Below are positions 7,294 to 16,063 of a stretch of DNA of 29,354 nt, one piece after another. Source of the DNA: Mobilitalea sp. (lineage in GTDB: Bacteria > Bacillota_A > Clostridia > Lachnospirales > Lachnospiraceae); contig JARKQP010000061.1 in the NCBI GenBank assembly GCA_029974875.1, forward strand, positions 1 through 29,354. The letters run 5' to 3'. The notes beneath the pieces were generated by a model. It was given only the letters and a program-made list of their open reading frames with translations. It had not been told where the DNA came from and did no database searches. Each line of letters starts with the position of its first letter. Positions within the stretch are counted from its first letter, which is position 1. Position numbers and translations under genes: made by a program.

Positions 7294-8079
7294 ATGAAGC
7301 GTACAAAAAGGTGGATTTCAGCGCTAGTGTTAGTAGCAGTTCTTTTTTCTTTATTCCCGGTGAGCGTTTATGCCAAAACCACAACGAAATATTCGTTGAC
7401 AATTTCAGCGGCGGCAAGTATGGCAGATGCGATGGAAGATATCGCGAAGCTATACAATAAAAAATATCCGAATGTTACCTTGACCTTTAATTATGGTTCC
7501 TCAGGTACATTGCAAAAGCAGATAGAGCAGGGGTCTCCGGTAGATGTGTTTATTTCTGCGGCGACCAAGCAAATGAATGCTTTAAAGGATGGGAAGCTGC
7601 TATATAACGATACCATTAGGACGATAGCTTACAATAAGGTTGTTTTAATTGTTCCGAAGGATTCCAAGCTGGGCTTGAAGAAATTTATGGATTTAACTGG
7701 CTCTTCCGTGGATATTGTTGCTTTGGGAGAGCCCTCAAGTGTGCCTGCCGGACAATATGGGCAGGAGGTACTGACTTATTACGGAATTTTGGATAAGGTC
7801 AAAGCAAAGGCTGTCTATGCAAAGGATGTAACAGAGGTCCTGACCTGGGTAGAACGCGGAAATGCTGATGCCGGCATTGTTTACAGGACCGATGCCCTTA
7901 ATTCCAGCAAGGTAAAAATAATAGCTACGGCACCTGCAATCAGCCATTCCACAGTGGAATATCCGGCTGCGGTAATCAGGGGAAGTAAGCATCCTAAGGT
8001 GGCAAATACCTTTGTGAAGTTTTTAGACACCGAACAAGCGCAGGAAGTATTAGATGAGTATGGATTTACCTTTGACTAG
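7294..8079 (+). CDS. modA: Molybdate ABC transporter substrate-binding protein
   Basis: 261 residues from the ATG at 7294, with GGAGG at 7281-7285, 8 nt upstream; an in-frame TTG at 7279 overlaps that ribosome site and is rejected. It captures molybdate outside the membrane and delivers it to ModBC. Residues 1-27 are a signal peptide ending near 'SVYA'. The mature N-terminus carries the ModA-type segment 'SAAASMADAMEDIAKLY', followed by 'YGSSGTLQKQIEQGSPVD' and 'GNADAGIVYRTDA', all typical of the family. There is no lipobox Cys, which is unusual because Gram-positive binding proteins are normally lipoproteins. It is followed 72 bp later by modB and is the first gene of modABC. Tungstate cannot be excluded as a ligand. 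Confidence 0.95.
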   Translation: MKRTKRWISALVLVAVLFSLFPVSVYAKTTTKYSLTISAAASMADAMEDIAKLYNKKYPNVTLTFNYGSSGTLQKQIEQGSPVDVFISAATKQMNALKDGKLLYNDTIRTIAYNKVVLIVPKDSKLGLKKFMDLTGSSVDIVALGEPSSVPAGQYGQEVLTYYGILDKVKAKAVYAKDVTEVLTWVERGNADAGIVYRTDALNSSKVKIIATAPAISHSTVEYPAAVIRGSKHPKVANTFVKFLDTEQAQEVLDEYGFTFD

Positions 8080-8151
8080 TGAATCAGCCTGCTGATGCCG
8101 CTTGTATCTACAGTACATATAAAATTAAATCCAAGATAAGGGGCTGGATCA

Positions 8152-8838
8152 ATGGAATTTGATATATCACCGCTTATTGTTTCGATAAAAACAACATTTG
8201 CAGCAACCCTAATCACATTCGTACTGGGATTATTAGCTGCTTACTTTATGGCGGGCTACCGGAGGAAGTGGAAGGGCTTGATCGATGGCATCTTCATACT
8301 CCCTATGGTGCTGCCTCCAACAGTAGTAGGGTTTCTTTTGCTGATACTGGTAGGCAGGAAGGGTCCGATAGGAATAATTTTTCAGTATTTTAATACCAAT
8401 ATCATATTTTCCTGGAGTGCTACAGTAATTGCGGCAGTTGTAGTTTCTTTTCCAATGATGTATAAGACGGCAAAGGGAGCTTTTGAGCAAATTGATCAAA
8501 ATATACTCTATGCGGCGAGGACTCTGGGAGTACCCGAGTGGAAGGTTTTCTTGAAGGTGAGCATACCCTTAGCCTGGCCGGGAATTGTGGCCGGAGGAAT
8601 CCTGGCTTTTGCAAGAGCCTTGGGTGAATTCGGAGCAACAATGATGCTGGCTGGCAATATCCCCGGGAGAACACAGACCATCCCAATGGCAATTTATTTT
8701 GCGGTAGCGGGCGGCGATGAGGAGCTGGCATATATCTGGGTTGTATTGATTATGATAATCTCATTCCTGGTCATTTTCATCATGAACTACTGGTTGGAAC
8801 ATCAACAGAAGTTTATCAGAGGAAGACGGGGGAAATAA
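8152..8838 (+). CDS. modB: Molybdate ABC transporter permease
   Basis: 228 residues from an ATG with AAGGGG about 9 nt upstream. It forms the membrane channel of the molybdate importer. Around five or six hydrophobic segments are visible, beginning at residues ~8-28 and ~45-68, with the last near ~195-215. The ABC-coupling (EAA) loop is clear near residues 115-165: 'AARTLGVPEWKVFLKVSIP' and then 'LAFARALGEFGATMM', the ModB-type signature. The length matches the family (~225). It sits between modA and modC, with only 25 bp to the chosen modC start. Confidence 0.96.
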   Translation: MEFDISPLIVSIKTTFAATLITFVLGLLAAYFMAGYRRKWKGLIDGIFILPMVLPPTVVGFLLLILVGRKGPIGIIFQYFNTNIIFSWSATVIAAVVVSFPMMYKTAKGAFEQIDQNILYAARTLGVPEWKVFLKVSIPLAWPGIVAGGILAFARALGEFGATMMLAGNIPGRTQTIPMAIYFAVAGGDEELAYIWVVLIMIISFLVIFIMNYWLEHQQKFIRGRRGK

Positions 8839-8863
8839 AGTGCCAAAAATTTGAAGGGTGCGG

Positions 8864-9934
8864 ATGTTAAGTATGAAGCTATTGGTTGATATAAAAAAGA
8901 AACTAAAGGGCTTTCAGCTAAAGGTGGATTTTGAAGCGGATCAGGACATATTGGGTATTCTGGGAGCCTCCGGCTCCGGCAAAAGTATGACGCTCCGGTG
9001 CATTGCCGGGATAGAAACTCCGGATGAGGGTAAGATAATTTTGAATGACCGTGTTCTTTTTGATTCGGAGCGGAGGATCAACCTACCCTGCCAGCAGCGG
9101 AAGGTGGGGTTCCTATTTCAGAACTATGCACTCTATCCCCATATGACAGTGGAGAAAAATATAGGCTTCTCCCTAAGTGGATTGTCTGCCTCTGAGAGGA
9201 TGGATAGGGTGCAGAAGGCCATTGCTATGATGCATTTGGAAGACCTGGAAAAACGGTATCCCTCAGAATTGTCAGGAGGGCAGCAGCAGAGAGTTGCCCT
9301 GGCCAGGGCTCTTGTTATAGAGCCGGAGGTACTGCTGTTGGATGAGCCTTTCTCAGCGCTGGATGAATATTTAAGAAACCAGATGGTCAATCAATTGACG
9401 GAAACCCTAAGGGACTACAGCGGAGTAACTCTTTTTGTAACCCACAATATGGAGGAAGCCTACCGGTTGTGCAAGAAAATTATGGTTATTGACCATGGGA
9501 AAAAGGAGATTTCCGGGGATAGGGATGAGATCTTTATGCGTCCCACCATGCTGCCTGTAGCACAGGTTACCGGCTGCAAGAATATATCTCCAGCCAAAAT
9601 ACTGCCGGATGGAAGAATTGAAGCGAAGGACTGGGGAATCAGCCTGTGGCCTGCAGTGGGCAGTGATAGTATATCCCATGTCGGCATCCGTGCCAATCAC
9701 ATCAGGATGGCAGAGGAGCCGGGAAAAAATGTTTTTGAAGTATGGCCGGTGTATACAAACGAGGCACCGTTTAGGATCACCGTCTATCTCAGCAGAATGC
9801 AGCCGGCACCTGATTCGAGAGATTATGAGCTGCAGTGGGAGCTGTCGAAGGACCGTTGGATGGAGCTAAAGAATCGTCCGTTGCCCTGGAAGGTGTACCT
9901 CAACCCGGAAAAATTGATTTATATTTCTGAATAA
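8864..9934 (+). CDS. modC: Molybdate ABC transporter ATP-binding protein
   Basis: 356 residues. The ATG at 8864 has AAGGG at 8854-8858, 5 nt upstream; a GTG at 8858 and an ATG at 8873 are alternatives. It powers molybdate import by ATP hydrolysis at the cytoplasmic face. Visible motifs are Walker A 'GASGSGKS' (residues ~34-41), the Q-loop 'FLFQNYALYPHMTV', the ABC signature 'LSGGQQQ', Walker B 'LLLDEPFSALD', and a switch His in 'FVTHNMEEAY'. The C-terminal ~130 residues form the MOP/TOBE-like extension typical of ModC, which is often involved in molybdate sensing. It is the last gene of modABC and ends just before a shared hairpin with the convergent regulator gene. Confidence 0.95.
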   Translation: MLSMKLLVDIKKKLKGFQLKVDFEADQDILGILGASGSGKSMTLRCIAGIETPDEGKIILNDRVLFDSERRINLPCQQRKVGFLFQNYALYPHMTVEKNIGFSLSGLSASERMDRVQKAIAMMHLEDLEKRYPSELSGGQQQRVALARALVIEPEVLLLDEPFSALDEYLRNQMVNQLTETLRDYSGVTLFVTHNMEEAYRLCKKIMVIDHGKKEISGDRDEIFMRPTMLPVAQVTGCKNISPAKILPDGRIEAKDWGISLWPAVGSDSISHVGIRANHIRMAEEPGKNVFEVWPVYTNEAPFRITVYLSRMQPAPDSRDYELQWELSKDRWMELKNRPLPWKVYLNPEKLIYISE

Positions 9935-9946
9935 AGTATGGCGGAG

Positions 9947-9983
9947 AAAGAGGCTATTTATGATATTTTACGATAGCCTCTTT
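9947..9983. terminator. Hairpin between convergent modC and the regulator gene
   Basis: AAAGAGGCTA (9947-9956) pairs perfectly with TAGCCTCTTT (9974-9983) around a 17-nt loop. The right arm overlaps the stop codon of the minus-strand regulator. A modest T-rich run follows on the plus strand. It probably ends both convergent transcripts, weakly on the minus strand. Confidence 0.65.
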
Positions 9984-10944
9984 AAATTTCTTCTATTTCA
10001 CCGATCCGGTCTAAAGCATATCCGCCCAGGCCTGACAATTCCTGTTTAAATTCCTTTGAATCTATTATTTCCATAATTGTTTTAAATTCAGGGCGGTCCA
10101 TATCCTCTTTACGGAAAACAATATCCAATTGTTCCTCCTGCAGGGGAATAAAATCAACGGTATTTACCTGGAGAGCTGATTTTTCATTGCCAAGGCCTAA
10201 GTCCGCACCGCCCCTTGCTACTGTACTGGCTACGGCGAGATGTGAGGTGCTTTCCCGTTGGTAGCCCGCGATAGCCGTTCCGTTAATCCCAAGCCGTTTC
10301 AAATGTCCATCAAGAAGAATTCTGGTTCCGCTGCCTTTCTCACGGTTAATAATCGTAATGTCGTTTCTTTTTAAATCCTCCCAACCCTGAATTCCTTTTG
10401 GATTCCCTTTCGCTACATAAAATCCCTGGTACCTGCTGACAAGATGTATCAGAATGGAAGGAATGCCAGGAAGCATCCGTTTGACGTAGGGTATATTGTA
10501 CCCGCCCGATTCCGGATCCCATAGGTGCGCCGTCGTTAAATGGACGCTGCCATGATACAAGGAATATAACCCATTATAACTGCCTTCAAAGGAACGTAGG
10601 ACAGGGAAGCGGTGACTACCGGTTTCGATATATCGTACGATAAGGTCTAATAAGATATCCTGGCCGCAGAGGATGAAGGGAGCCTGCGTATTGCTGGCCG
10701 TAATTAATCCAGGATGGGGCTGGGGAGCAGCGGAGGGAAGGGAAGTGCTGGCTTTAGGGGAAGAGGAAGGTGCTGTTTTCATTCTCTCTTTATATTCCTG
10801 GACCTCCTTCAAATCAATTCTTACTTTTTTTCCTACCTTATAAGCATTCAATTCACCGCGCTTGATTAATTCGTATACAGTATTTTTTGCGATTTTCAGC
10901 ATATCGGCAACCTCTTGCGTTGTCAGTACAGAGTTTTGATCCAT
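9982..10944 (-). CDS. Transcriptional regulator: excisionase-type HTH plus PBP-like (molybdate-type) ligand domain
   Basis: 320 residues on the minus strand. The ATG at 10944 is preceded by GGGAGA about 6 nt upstream; the earlier in-frame ATG at 11022 lies at or before the predicted -35 box and is rejected. Residues ~5-55 are a MerR/excisionase-family helix-turn-helix ('LTTQEVADMLKIAKNTVYE' then 'RGELNAYKVGKKVRI'). A Pro/Ser-rich linker (~58-85) follows. Residues ~90-315 resemble the cytoplasmic PBP-like domain (PF12727 type), with 'GSGTRILLDGHL' and 'ESTSHLAVASTVARGGADLGLG'. This domain is related to molybdate-binding proteins. It sits between modABC and nif, divergent from nif, so molybdate sensing and control of mod and/or nif is a reasonable inference. 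It could instead regulate only its neighbours in response to another anion. Confidence 0.85.
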   Translation of the reverse strand: MDQNSVLTTQEVADMLKIAKNTVYELIKRGELNAYKVGKKVRIDLKEVQEYKERMKTAPSSSPKASTSLPSAAPQPHPGLITASNTQAPFILCGQDILLDLIVRYIETGSHRFPVLRSFEGSYNGLYSLYHGSVHLTTAHLWDPESGGYNIPYVKRMLPGIPSILIHLVSRYQGFYVAKGNPKGIQGWEDLKRNDITIINREKGSGTRILLDGHLKRLGINGTAIAGYQRESTSHLAVASTVARGGADLGLGNEKSALQVNTVDFIPLQEEQLDIVFRKEDMDRPEFKTIMEIIDSKEFKQELSGLGGYALDRIGEIEEI

Positions 10945-10993
10945 GGCAGTTCTCCCATTTATTTCATAAATAATATTGGTTGATATGCTTGGT

Positions 10994-11022
10994 ATTATAA
11001 TCTTTAATCCAAATAAAATCAA
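10994..11022 (-). promoter_or_regulatory. Promoter of the HTH/PBP regulator
   Basis: On the minus strand, TTGATT (11022-11017), a 17-bp spacer, and TATAAT (10999-10994). The start would be near 10987, leaving a leader of about 43 nt. This position also supports the shorter start codon at 10944. Confidence 0.65.
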
Positions 11023-11090
11023 ATAAAACTCAAAATAAGGAATTCACTAGTGTAAATTGTGCAAAAACATCTTTTTTCAGCCGTATAATT

Positions 11091-11119
11091 TTGACAAAAC
11101 CATGTATTGAAAGTGAAAT
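11091..11119 (+). promoter_or_regulatory. Candidate promoter of the nif operon
   Basis: TTGACA (11091-11096) matches the -35 consensus exactly. A 17-bp spacer leads to TGAAAT (11114-11119), which matches 4 of 6 -10 bases. A TATAAT at 11084-11089 is present but lacks a good -35 partner. No sigma-54 -24/-12 element was seen. A weak -10 fits an activated promoter. The leader to nifH would be about 250 nt. Confidence 0.45.
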
Positions 11120-11143
11120 GTCCAGATGATAGAATTGCAGACA

Positions 11144-11171
11144 TAGAAATGATCCATCCGGACAATTTCTA
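11144..11171 (+). promoter_or_regulatory. First stem-loop of the nifH leader
   Basis: TAGAAAT (11144-11150) pairs with ATTTCTA (11165-11171) around a 14-nt loop. It lies between the candidate promoter and the terminator-like hairpin at 11191, so it could be part of an attenuation leader. Its right loop overlaps the right arm of a larger dyad (11119-11128 with 11155-11164). Confidence 0.35.
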
Positions 11172-11190
11172 AGAGCTCTATAAGACAGAG

Positions 11191-11224
11191 ACGTCATTAC
11201 AATTATTGTAATGACGTTTTTTTG
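11191..11224 (+). terminator. Terminator-like hairpin inside the nifH leader
   Basis: ACGTCATTACAA (11191-11202) pairs perfectly with TTGTAATGACGT (11206-11217), a 12-bp stem with a 3-nt loop, and is followed directly by seven Ts. It is a textbook intrinsic terminator, but it lies about 150 bp before nifH and downstream of the only good promoter candidate. It is either an attenuator of nif transcription or the end of a short (~95 nt) RNA. Confidence 0.75.
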
Positions 11225-11362
11225 TTTAAGACAAGTGAATCGGCATATTAATTCGCTTTGTATCTGGAAGAGATTAGGATTGATGCTTCTTTCGGAAATC
11301 CAGGAAAATTTACGTACGGATTTTCTTGTGGCTGTTACATTGGCAACAGAACAAAAAAATAG

Positions 11363-12196
<834 letters not shown>

Positions 12197-12247
12197 ATAA
12201 TTGGACTGGTGCCAGGATTCGCAGGGATCAGCAGAATGGAGGATTTT

Positions 12248-12574
12248 ATGTTATTAGTAAGAGCAATTATTCGTCCGGAAAAAGTGGGAATTGTTTTGTC
12301 GGAGCTATTGTCCGCAGGCTTCCCGGCAGTAACAAAGATGGATGTTTACGGGCGCGGTAAACAAAAGGGTGTTAAGGTAGGCGAAGTGTTTTATGATGAA
12401 ATACCAAAGGAAATGCTTTTGATAATAGTGGAGGACAGCGATAAGGATGATATTGTGAAGATCATCATGAAATATGCAAGAACAGGAGAAAACGGCAATT
12501 TTGGTGATGGCAGAATTTTTATAAGCCCGGTGGAAGAGGCTTATACCGTCAGCACGAGGAAAAAAGGCTTATAA
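12248..12574 (+). CDS. nifI1: PII-family nitrogenase regulator NifI1
   Basis: 108 residues from the ATG at 12248, with GGAGG at 12238-12242, 5 nt upstream; longer in-frame starts lack a ribosome site. It belongs to the GlnB/PII family ('MLLVRAIIRPEKVGIV' at the start, 'GRGKQKGV' at the T-loop base, 'GDGRIFISPVEEAYTV' at the C-terminus). In methanogens and some anaerobic bacteria NifI1 and NifI2 together bind NifDK and block it when ammonium is present; 2-oxoglutarate relieves the block. Its position between nifH and nifD is the diagnostic one for NifI1. The T-loop lacks the usual uridylylated Tyr motif of classical GlnB. Confidence 0.95.
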   Translation: MLLVRAIIRPEKVGIVLSELLSAGFPAVTKMDVYGRGKQKGVKVGEVFYDEIPKEMLLIIVEDSDKDDIVKIIMKYARTGENGNFGDGRIFISPVEEAYTVSTRKKGL

Positions 12575-12618
12575 GCTAAGGTGAAATGATAAGCCTTAGG
12601 TTAGAAGGAGGATTGGTC

Positions 12619-13002
12619 ATGAAAGAATTAATGGCAATTATCAGACAAAATAAAGTTAACGTTACAAAGGAAGCGTTAGCAAGCGCCGGAATACCTGCCT
12701 TTACCTGCAGAAAGGTTCTTGGAAGAGGTAAAAAGCTCATTGATATGACGCTTTTAAGGTCCATTGTTGACTCCGGTGAGGTACCGGCAACTCCTACAGG
12801 TGAATATATTTCAGAATCACAGCGTTTGATTTCGAAGCGGGTGTTCACCATGATTGTGGAGGACGGTGATGTAGATAAGGTAGTGAATACGATTATGGAC
12901 GTGAATAGCACCGGTAATCCCGGGGATGGAAAGATATTTATCCTTCCCATCTATGAGAGCTACCGTATACGTAACGGAGAAGCAACGACAGAAGCATATT
13001 GA
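12619..13002 (+). CDS. nifI2: PII-family nitrogenase regulator NifI2
   Basis: 127 residues from the ATG at 12619, with AAGGAGG at 12605-12611; an upstream in-frame ATG at 12586 lacks a comparable site. It is a PII relative with the long T-loop region typical of NifI2 (residues ~45-80, 'VDSGEVPATPTGEYISESQ') and the C-terminal 'GDGKIFILPIYESYRI' signature. It acts with NifI1 in ammonium switch-off of nitrogenase. The gap to nifI1 is 44 bp and nifD starts 13 bp after its stop, indicating one tightly linked operon. Confidence 0.95.
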   Translation: MKELMAIIRQNKVNVTKEALASAGIPAFTCRKVLGRGKKLIDMTLLRSIVDSGEVPATPTGEYISESQRLISKRVFTMIVEDGDVDKVVNTIMDVNSTGNPGDGKIFILPIYESYRIRNGEATTEAY

Positions 13003-13015
13003 TAAGGAGGTTGCT

Positions 13016-14605
13016 ATGGATGTAATGAATAAAGTTCTGGACCAGTATAGCTCCAGAGTATATAAAAACCGTAAAGAGCATATGGTTGACGTTAATCACA
13101 ACGGTAACAATAATGCAATCGCGGCAAATGTCCGGACAATACCCGGTATCATCACCCAGAGAGGCTGCTGCTATGCAGGCTGCAAGGGCGTTGTAATCGG
13201 ACCCATTAAAGATGCGTTTACCATTGTCCACGGCCCCATCGGATGTTCTTATTATACCTGGGGAACAAGGAGACATAAGGCAAGGACGAAGGAGGGGGAG
13301 GACAATTACTTACAGTATTGCTTTTCAACAGACCTCCAGGAGCCGGATATCGTATTTGGCGGTGAGAAGAAATTAAAGCAGGCAATTAATGAAGCGATGG
13401 AATTATTCCATCCGAAGACGATTATGATATGCTCCACCTGCCCCGTTGGCCTGATCGGTGACGATATCCATGCGGTGGCTAAATGGGCTGAGAAGGAGTA
13501 TGGCATCAAATGTATCGCCTTCAGCTGTGAGGGTTATAAGGGTGTCAGCCAGTCAGCGGGCCATCATATTGCAAATAATCAGTTAATGAAATTCGTGATC
13601 GGTGAAGGCGACAGGAAGATTCAGAATAAGTTCTCTATTAATCTTCTGGGTGAATATAACATCGGTGGGGATGGCTGGGAGACAGAACGGATCTTAAAGA
13701 GAATTGGCTATGAAATCGTCTCTGTATTTACCGGAGGTGCGAGCATGGATGACATTGCCAACGCCCATCAGGCTAACCTAAGTATTGTTCAGTGCCACCG
13801 TTCGATTAACTACATTGCTGAGCTGATTGAATCAAAATATGGTACACCCTGGATGAAGATTAACTTTGTCGGCGTTGAGGCAACCATAGAATCCTTAAGA
13901 AATATGGCTGAATTCTTCAATGATCCTGAATTGACTGCCAGGACAGAAGCGGTAATCGAAGATGAAATAGAGCAGATTGAAGAGGGGATGGCTTACTATA
14001 AAAGTAAGCTGAAGGGAAAGACGGCGGCTCTCTATGTGGGTGGCTCCAGAGCACATCATTTCCAATTCCTATTAAACGATCTCGGTATGCATACGGTTCT
14101 GGCCGGTTACGAGTTCGGTCACAGGGAGGAATATGAGGGACGCGAGGTAATCCCTTTTGTAAAGGTTGATGCAGACAGTAAAAACATTGAATCCATCACC
14201 GTGGAGCCGGATCCTGAGAAATTCCGTGTTTATTTGTCCGAAGGGGATCTGAATAAGCTAAAGGAAGAAAAGCTCCTTGATTATTATGGAGGTATGGTAA
14301 AGGATATGCCGGACGGTACCTACATGGTGGATGACCTGAACCATTTTGAGACTGAGGAATTCTTAAAGCTCTTGAAGCCGGATATCTTCTTCTCAGGTAT
14401 TAAGGATAAGTACGTGGCACAGAAGGGCGGAACCTTATCCAGACAGCTGCACTCCTATGATTACAGCGGACCCTATTCGGGCTTCCGCGGTGCAGTTAAT
14501 TTTGCAAGAGACGTTGCGATGGGCATTTATACCCCGGCTTGGAGTTATGTTAAGGCACCTTGGAAAACAGCTCCAATTCTCGAAGGTACATTAGGAGGTG
14601 CGTAG
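13016..14605 (+). CDS. nifD: Nitrogenase MoFe protein alpha subunit
   Basis: 529 residues from the ATG at 13016 (AAGGAGG at 13004-13010). It holds the FeMo-cofactor and half of the P-cluster. P-cluster ligands C51 ('TQRGCCYAG'), C77 ('HGPIGCSYY') and C142 ('CSTCPVGLIGDD') are present, as are the cofactor ligands C260 ('VQCHRSINY') and H479 ('QLHSYDYSG'), and the active-site pair Q179 and H183 ('VSQSAGHHI'). C260 to H479 is 219 residues, against 167 in Azotobacter vinelandii (275 to 442). The extra ~52 residues (around 'SITVEPDPEKFRVYLS' and 'YYGGMVKDMPDG') are the insertion known from Clostridium pasteurianum. These residues mark it as molybdenum type, not VnfD or AnfD. nifK begins 2 bp after its stop. 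Confidence 0.98.
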   Translation: MDVMNKVLDQYSSRVYKNRKEHMVDVNHNGNNNAIAANVRTIPGIITQRGCCYAGCKGVVIGPIKDAFTIVHGPIGCSYYTWGTRRHKARTKEGEDNYLQYCFSTDLQEPDIVFGGEKKLKQAINEAMELFHPKTIMICSTCPVGLIGDDIHAVAKWAEKEYGIKCIAFSCEGYKGVSQSAGHHIANNQLMKFVIGEGDRKIQNKFSINLLGEYNIGGDGWETERILKRIGYEIVSVFTGGASMDDIANAHQANLSIVQCHRSINYIAELIESKYGTPWMKINFVGVEATIESLRNMAEFFNDPELTARTEAVIEDEIEQIEEGMAYYKSKLKGKTAALYVGGSRAHHFQFLLNDLGMHTVLAGYEFGHREEYEGREVIPFVKVDADSKNIESITVEPDPEKFRVYLSEGDLNKLKEEKLLDYYGGMVKDMPDGTYMVDDLNHFETEEFLKLLKPDIFFSGIKDKYVAQKGGTLSRQLHSYDYSGPYSGFRGAVNFARDVAMGIYTPAWSYVKAPWKTAPILEGTLGGA

Positions 14606-14607
14606 CT

Positions 14608-15972
14608 ATGCTAGATTATACAACAAAAGAAACTACAAAAAGAAGTGCATTGAGGGTCAATCCGGCAAAGACCTGCCAGCCGGTGGGAGCCATGTATGCC
14701 GCCTTAGGTGTTCATGGGTGTATGCCCCACAGCCATGGCTCCCAGGGCTGCTGCTCCTTCCATAGAATGTTTTTAACAAGGCATTTCAAAGATCCTGCGA
14801 TGGCCTCCACCAGCTCCTTCACGGAAGGCTCTTCCGTATTCGGAGGCGGCAGCAATTTGAAGACAGCAGCCAGGAACATTTTTGACATTTACAATCCGAA
14901 GATTATTGCGGTGCACACGACCTGTCTTTCCGAGACCATCGGTGATGATCTGAACGCCCTTATTCAGGATATTGAGGTGCCGGAAGGAAAATACATGGTT
15001 CATTGTAATACGCCAAGCTACTATGGCTCCCATATCACGGGCTTCAGTAATATGGTAGCAGGCTTTATCCGCTATTTATCCAAGGCCTCCGGCAAGAAGA
15101 ACGGAAAGGCGGCAATTCTGCCCGGCTTTGTGAATCCGGGGGATATGAGGGAAATGAAGCGTATTGCGAAAGAAATGGGCGTGCCCTACACCATGCTGCC
15201 GGATACCAGCGGGGTTATGGATGCTCCGATGACAGGAACCTTTGAATTGTATCCAAAGGGAGGGACTACCGTAGAGGAGATCATCAGCCTGGGGGATTCC
15301 AGCCAGATCATTGCATTTGGTAAATTTGCAAGTGAAGTTCCGGCAGAAACCTTATCAAAAAAATGTAGCATCCCATATAAGCTGCTTTCCTTACCGATTG
15401 GCATTGGCCGGACAGACGAATATGTGATGGCTCTTCAGGAATTTACAAAAGCCGGTGTTCCCTATTCACTGGAGGAAGAGCGGGGACAGCTGGTGGATGT
15501 GCTGATCGACATTCATCCCTATACCTATAATAGGAAGGTGGCGATCTACGGTGATCCCGACACTGTGCTGAGCATTGCGGAATTTGCCCTTGAAATGGGG
15601 ATGATTCCAAAGTATCTTGTTACCGGAACGCCTGGTGATGCCTTTGAAAAATCAGCAGAGGATTTATTTGTGAGGTTCGGTGTGGAAGGCTGCAGGGCAA
15701 AGGCCTCCGGCGACCTGTTTGAGCTGCATCAATGGATTAAGGAAGAAAGCGTGGATGTTCTCATTGGAGGTACCCATGGCAAATACATCGCCAGAGCAGA
15801 AGATATTCCTTTTGTAAGAGCAGGATTTCCGGTCATCGACCGTTATATTCATTCCTATTTTCCGTTGGTTGGCTACAAGGGTGGCATGAGACTGGCAGAG
15901 CTGGTCACAAATGCATTATTGGACCGTCAGGATAGGGATAGCGCAGAAGAAGACTTCGAGATGGTTATGTAG
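14608..15972 (+). CDS. nifK: Nitrogenase MoFe protein beta subunit
   Basis: 454 residues from the ATG at 14608, with AGGAGG at 14593-14598 inside the end of nifD. It supplies the other half of the P-cluster: C23 ('AKTCQPVGAMYA'), C48 ('GSQGCCSF') and C106 ('HTTCLSETIGDD'). C23 corresponds to C70 of A. vinelandii, so the N-terminus is ~47 residues shorter, as in C. pasteurianum NifK (458 residues). The short NifK goes with the NifD insertion, which is thought to fill the same surface. A 91-bp AT-rich gap separates it from nifE. Confidence 0.98.
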   Translation: MLDYTTKETTKRSALRVNPAKTCQPVGAMYAALGVHGCMPHSHGSQGCCSFHRMFLTRHFKDPAMASTSSFTEGSSVFGGGSNLKTAARNIFDIYNPKIIAVHTTCLSETIGDDLNALIQDIEVPEGKYMVHCNTPSYYGSHITGFSNMVAGFIRYLSKASGKKNGKAAILPGFVNPGDMREMKRIAKEMGVPYTMLPDTSGVMDAPMTGTFELYPKGGTTVEEIISLGDSSQIIAFGKFASEVPAETLSKKCSIPYKLLSLPIGIGRTDEYVMALQEFTKAGVPYSLEEERGQLVDVLIDIHPYTYNRKVAIYGDPDTVLSIAEFALEMGMIPKYLVTGTPGDAFEKSAEDLFVRFGVEGCRAKASGDLFELHQWIKEESVDVLIGGTHGKYIARAEDIPFVRAGFPVIDRYIHSYFPLVGYKGGMRLAELVTNALLDRQDRDSAEEDFEMVM

Positions 15973-16063
15973 TTGCCTGATTATAATAAAATAAAGGTAA
16001 AATTCATTAAAAGTAAAACTATTAAAACAGTTTTAACAAAAATCAGGAAGGAAGGGCTGTCCT

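Noticed and set aside
11144..11224. ANTAR-type tandem hexaloop target in the nifH leader
   Set aside because: Two hairpins and a terminator are suggestive, but the loops are 14 nt and 3 nt, not the required hexaloops with conserved A and G.
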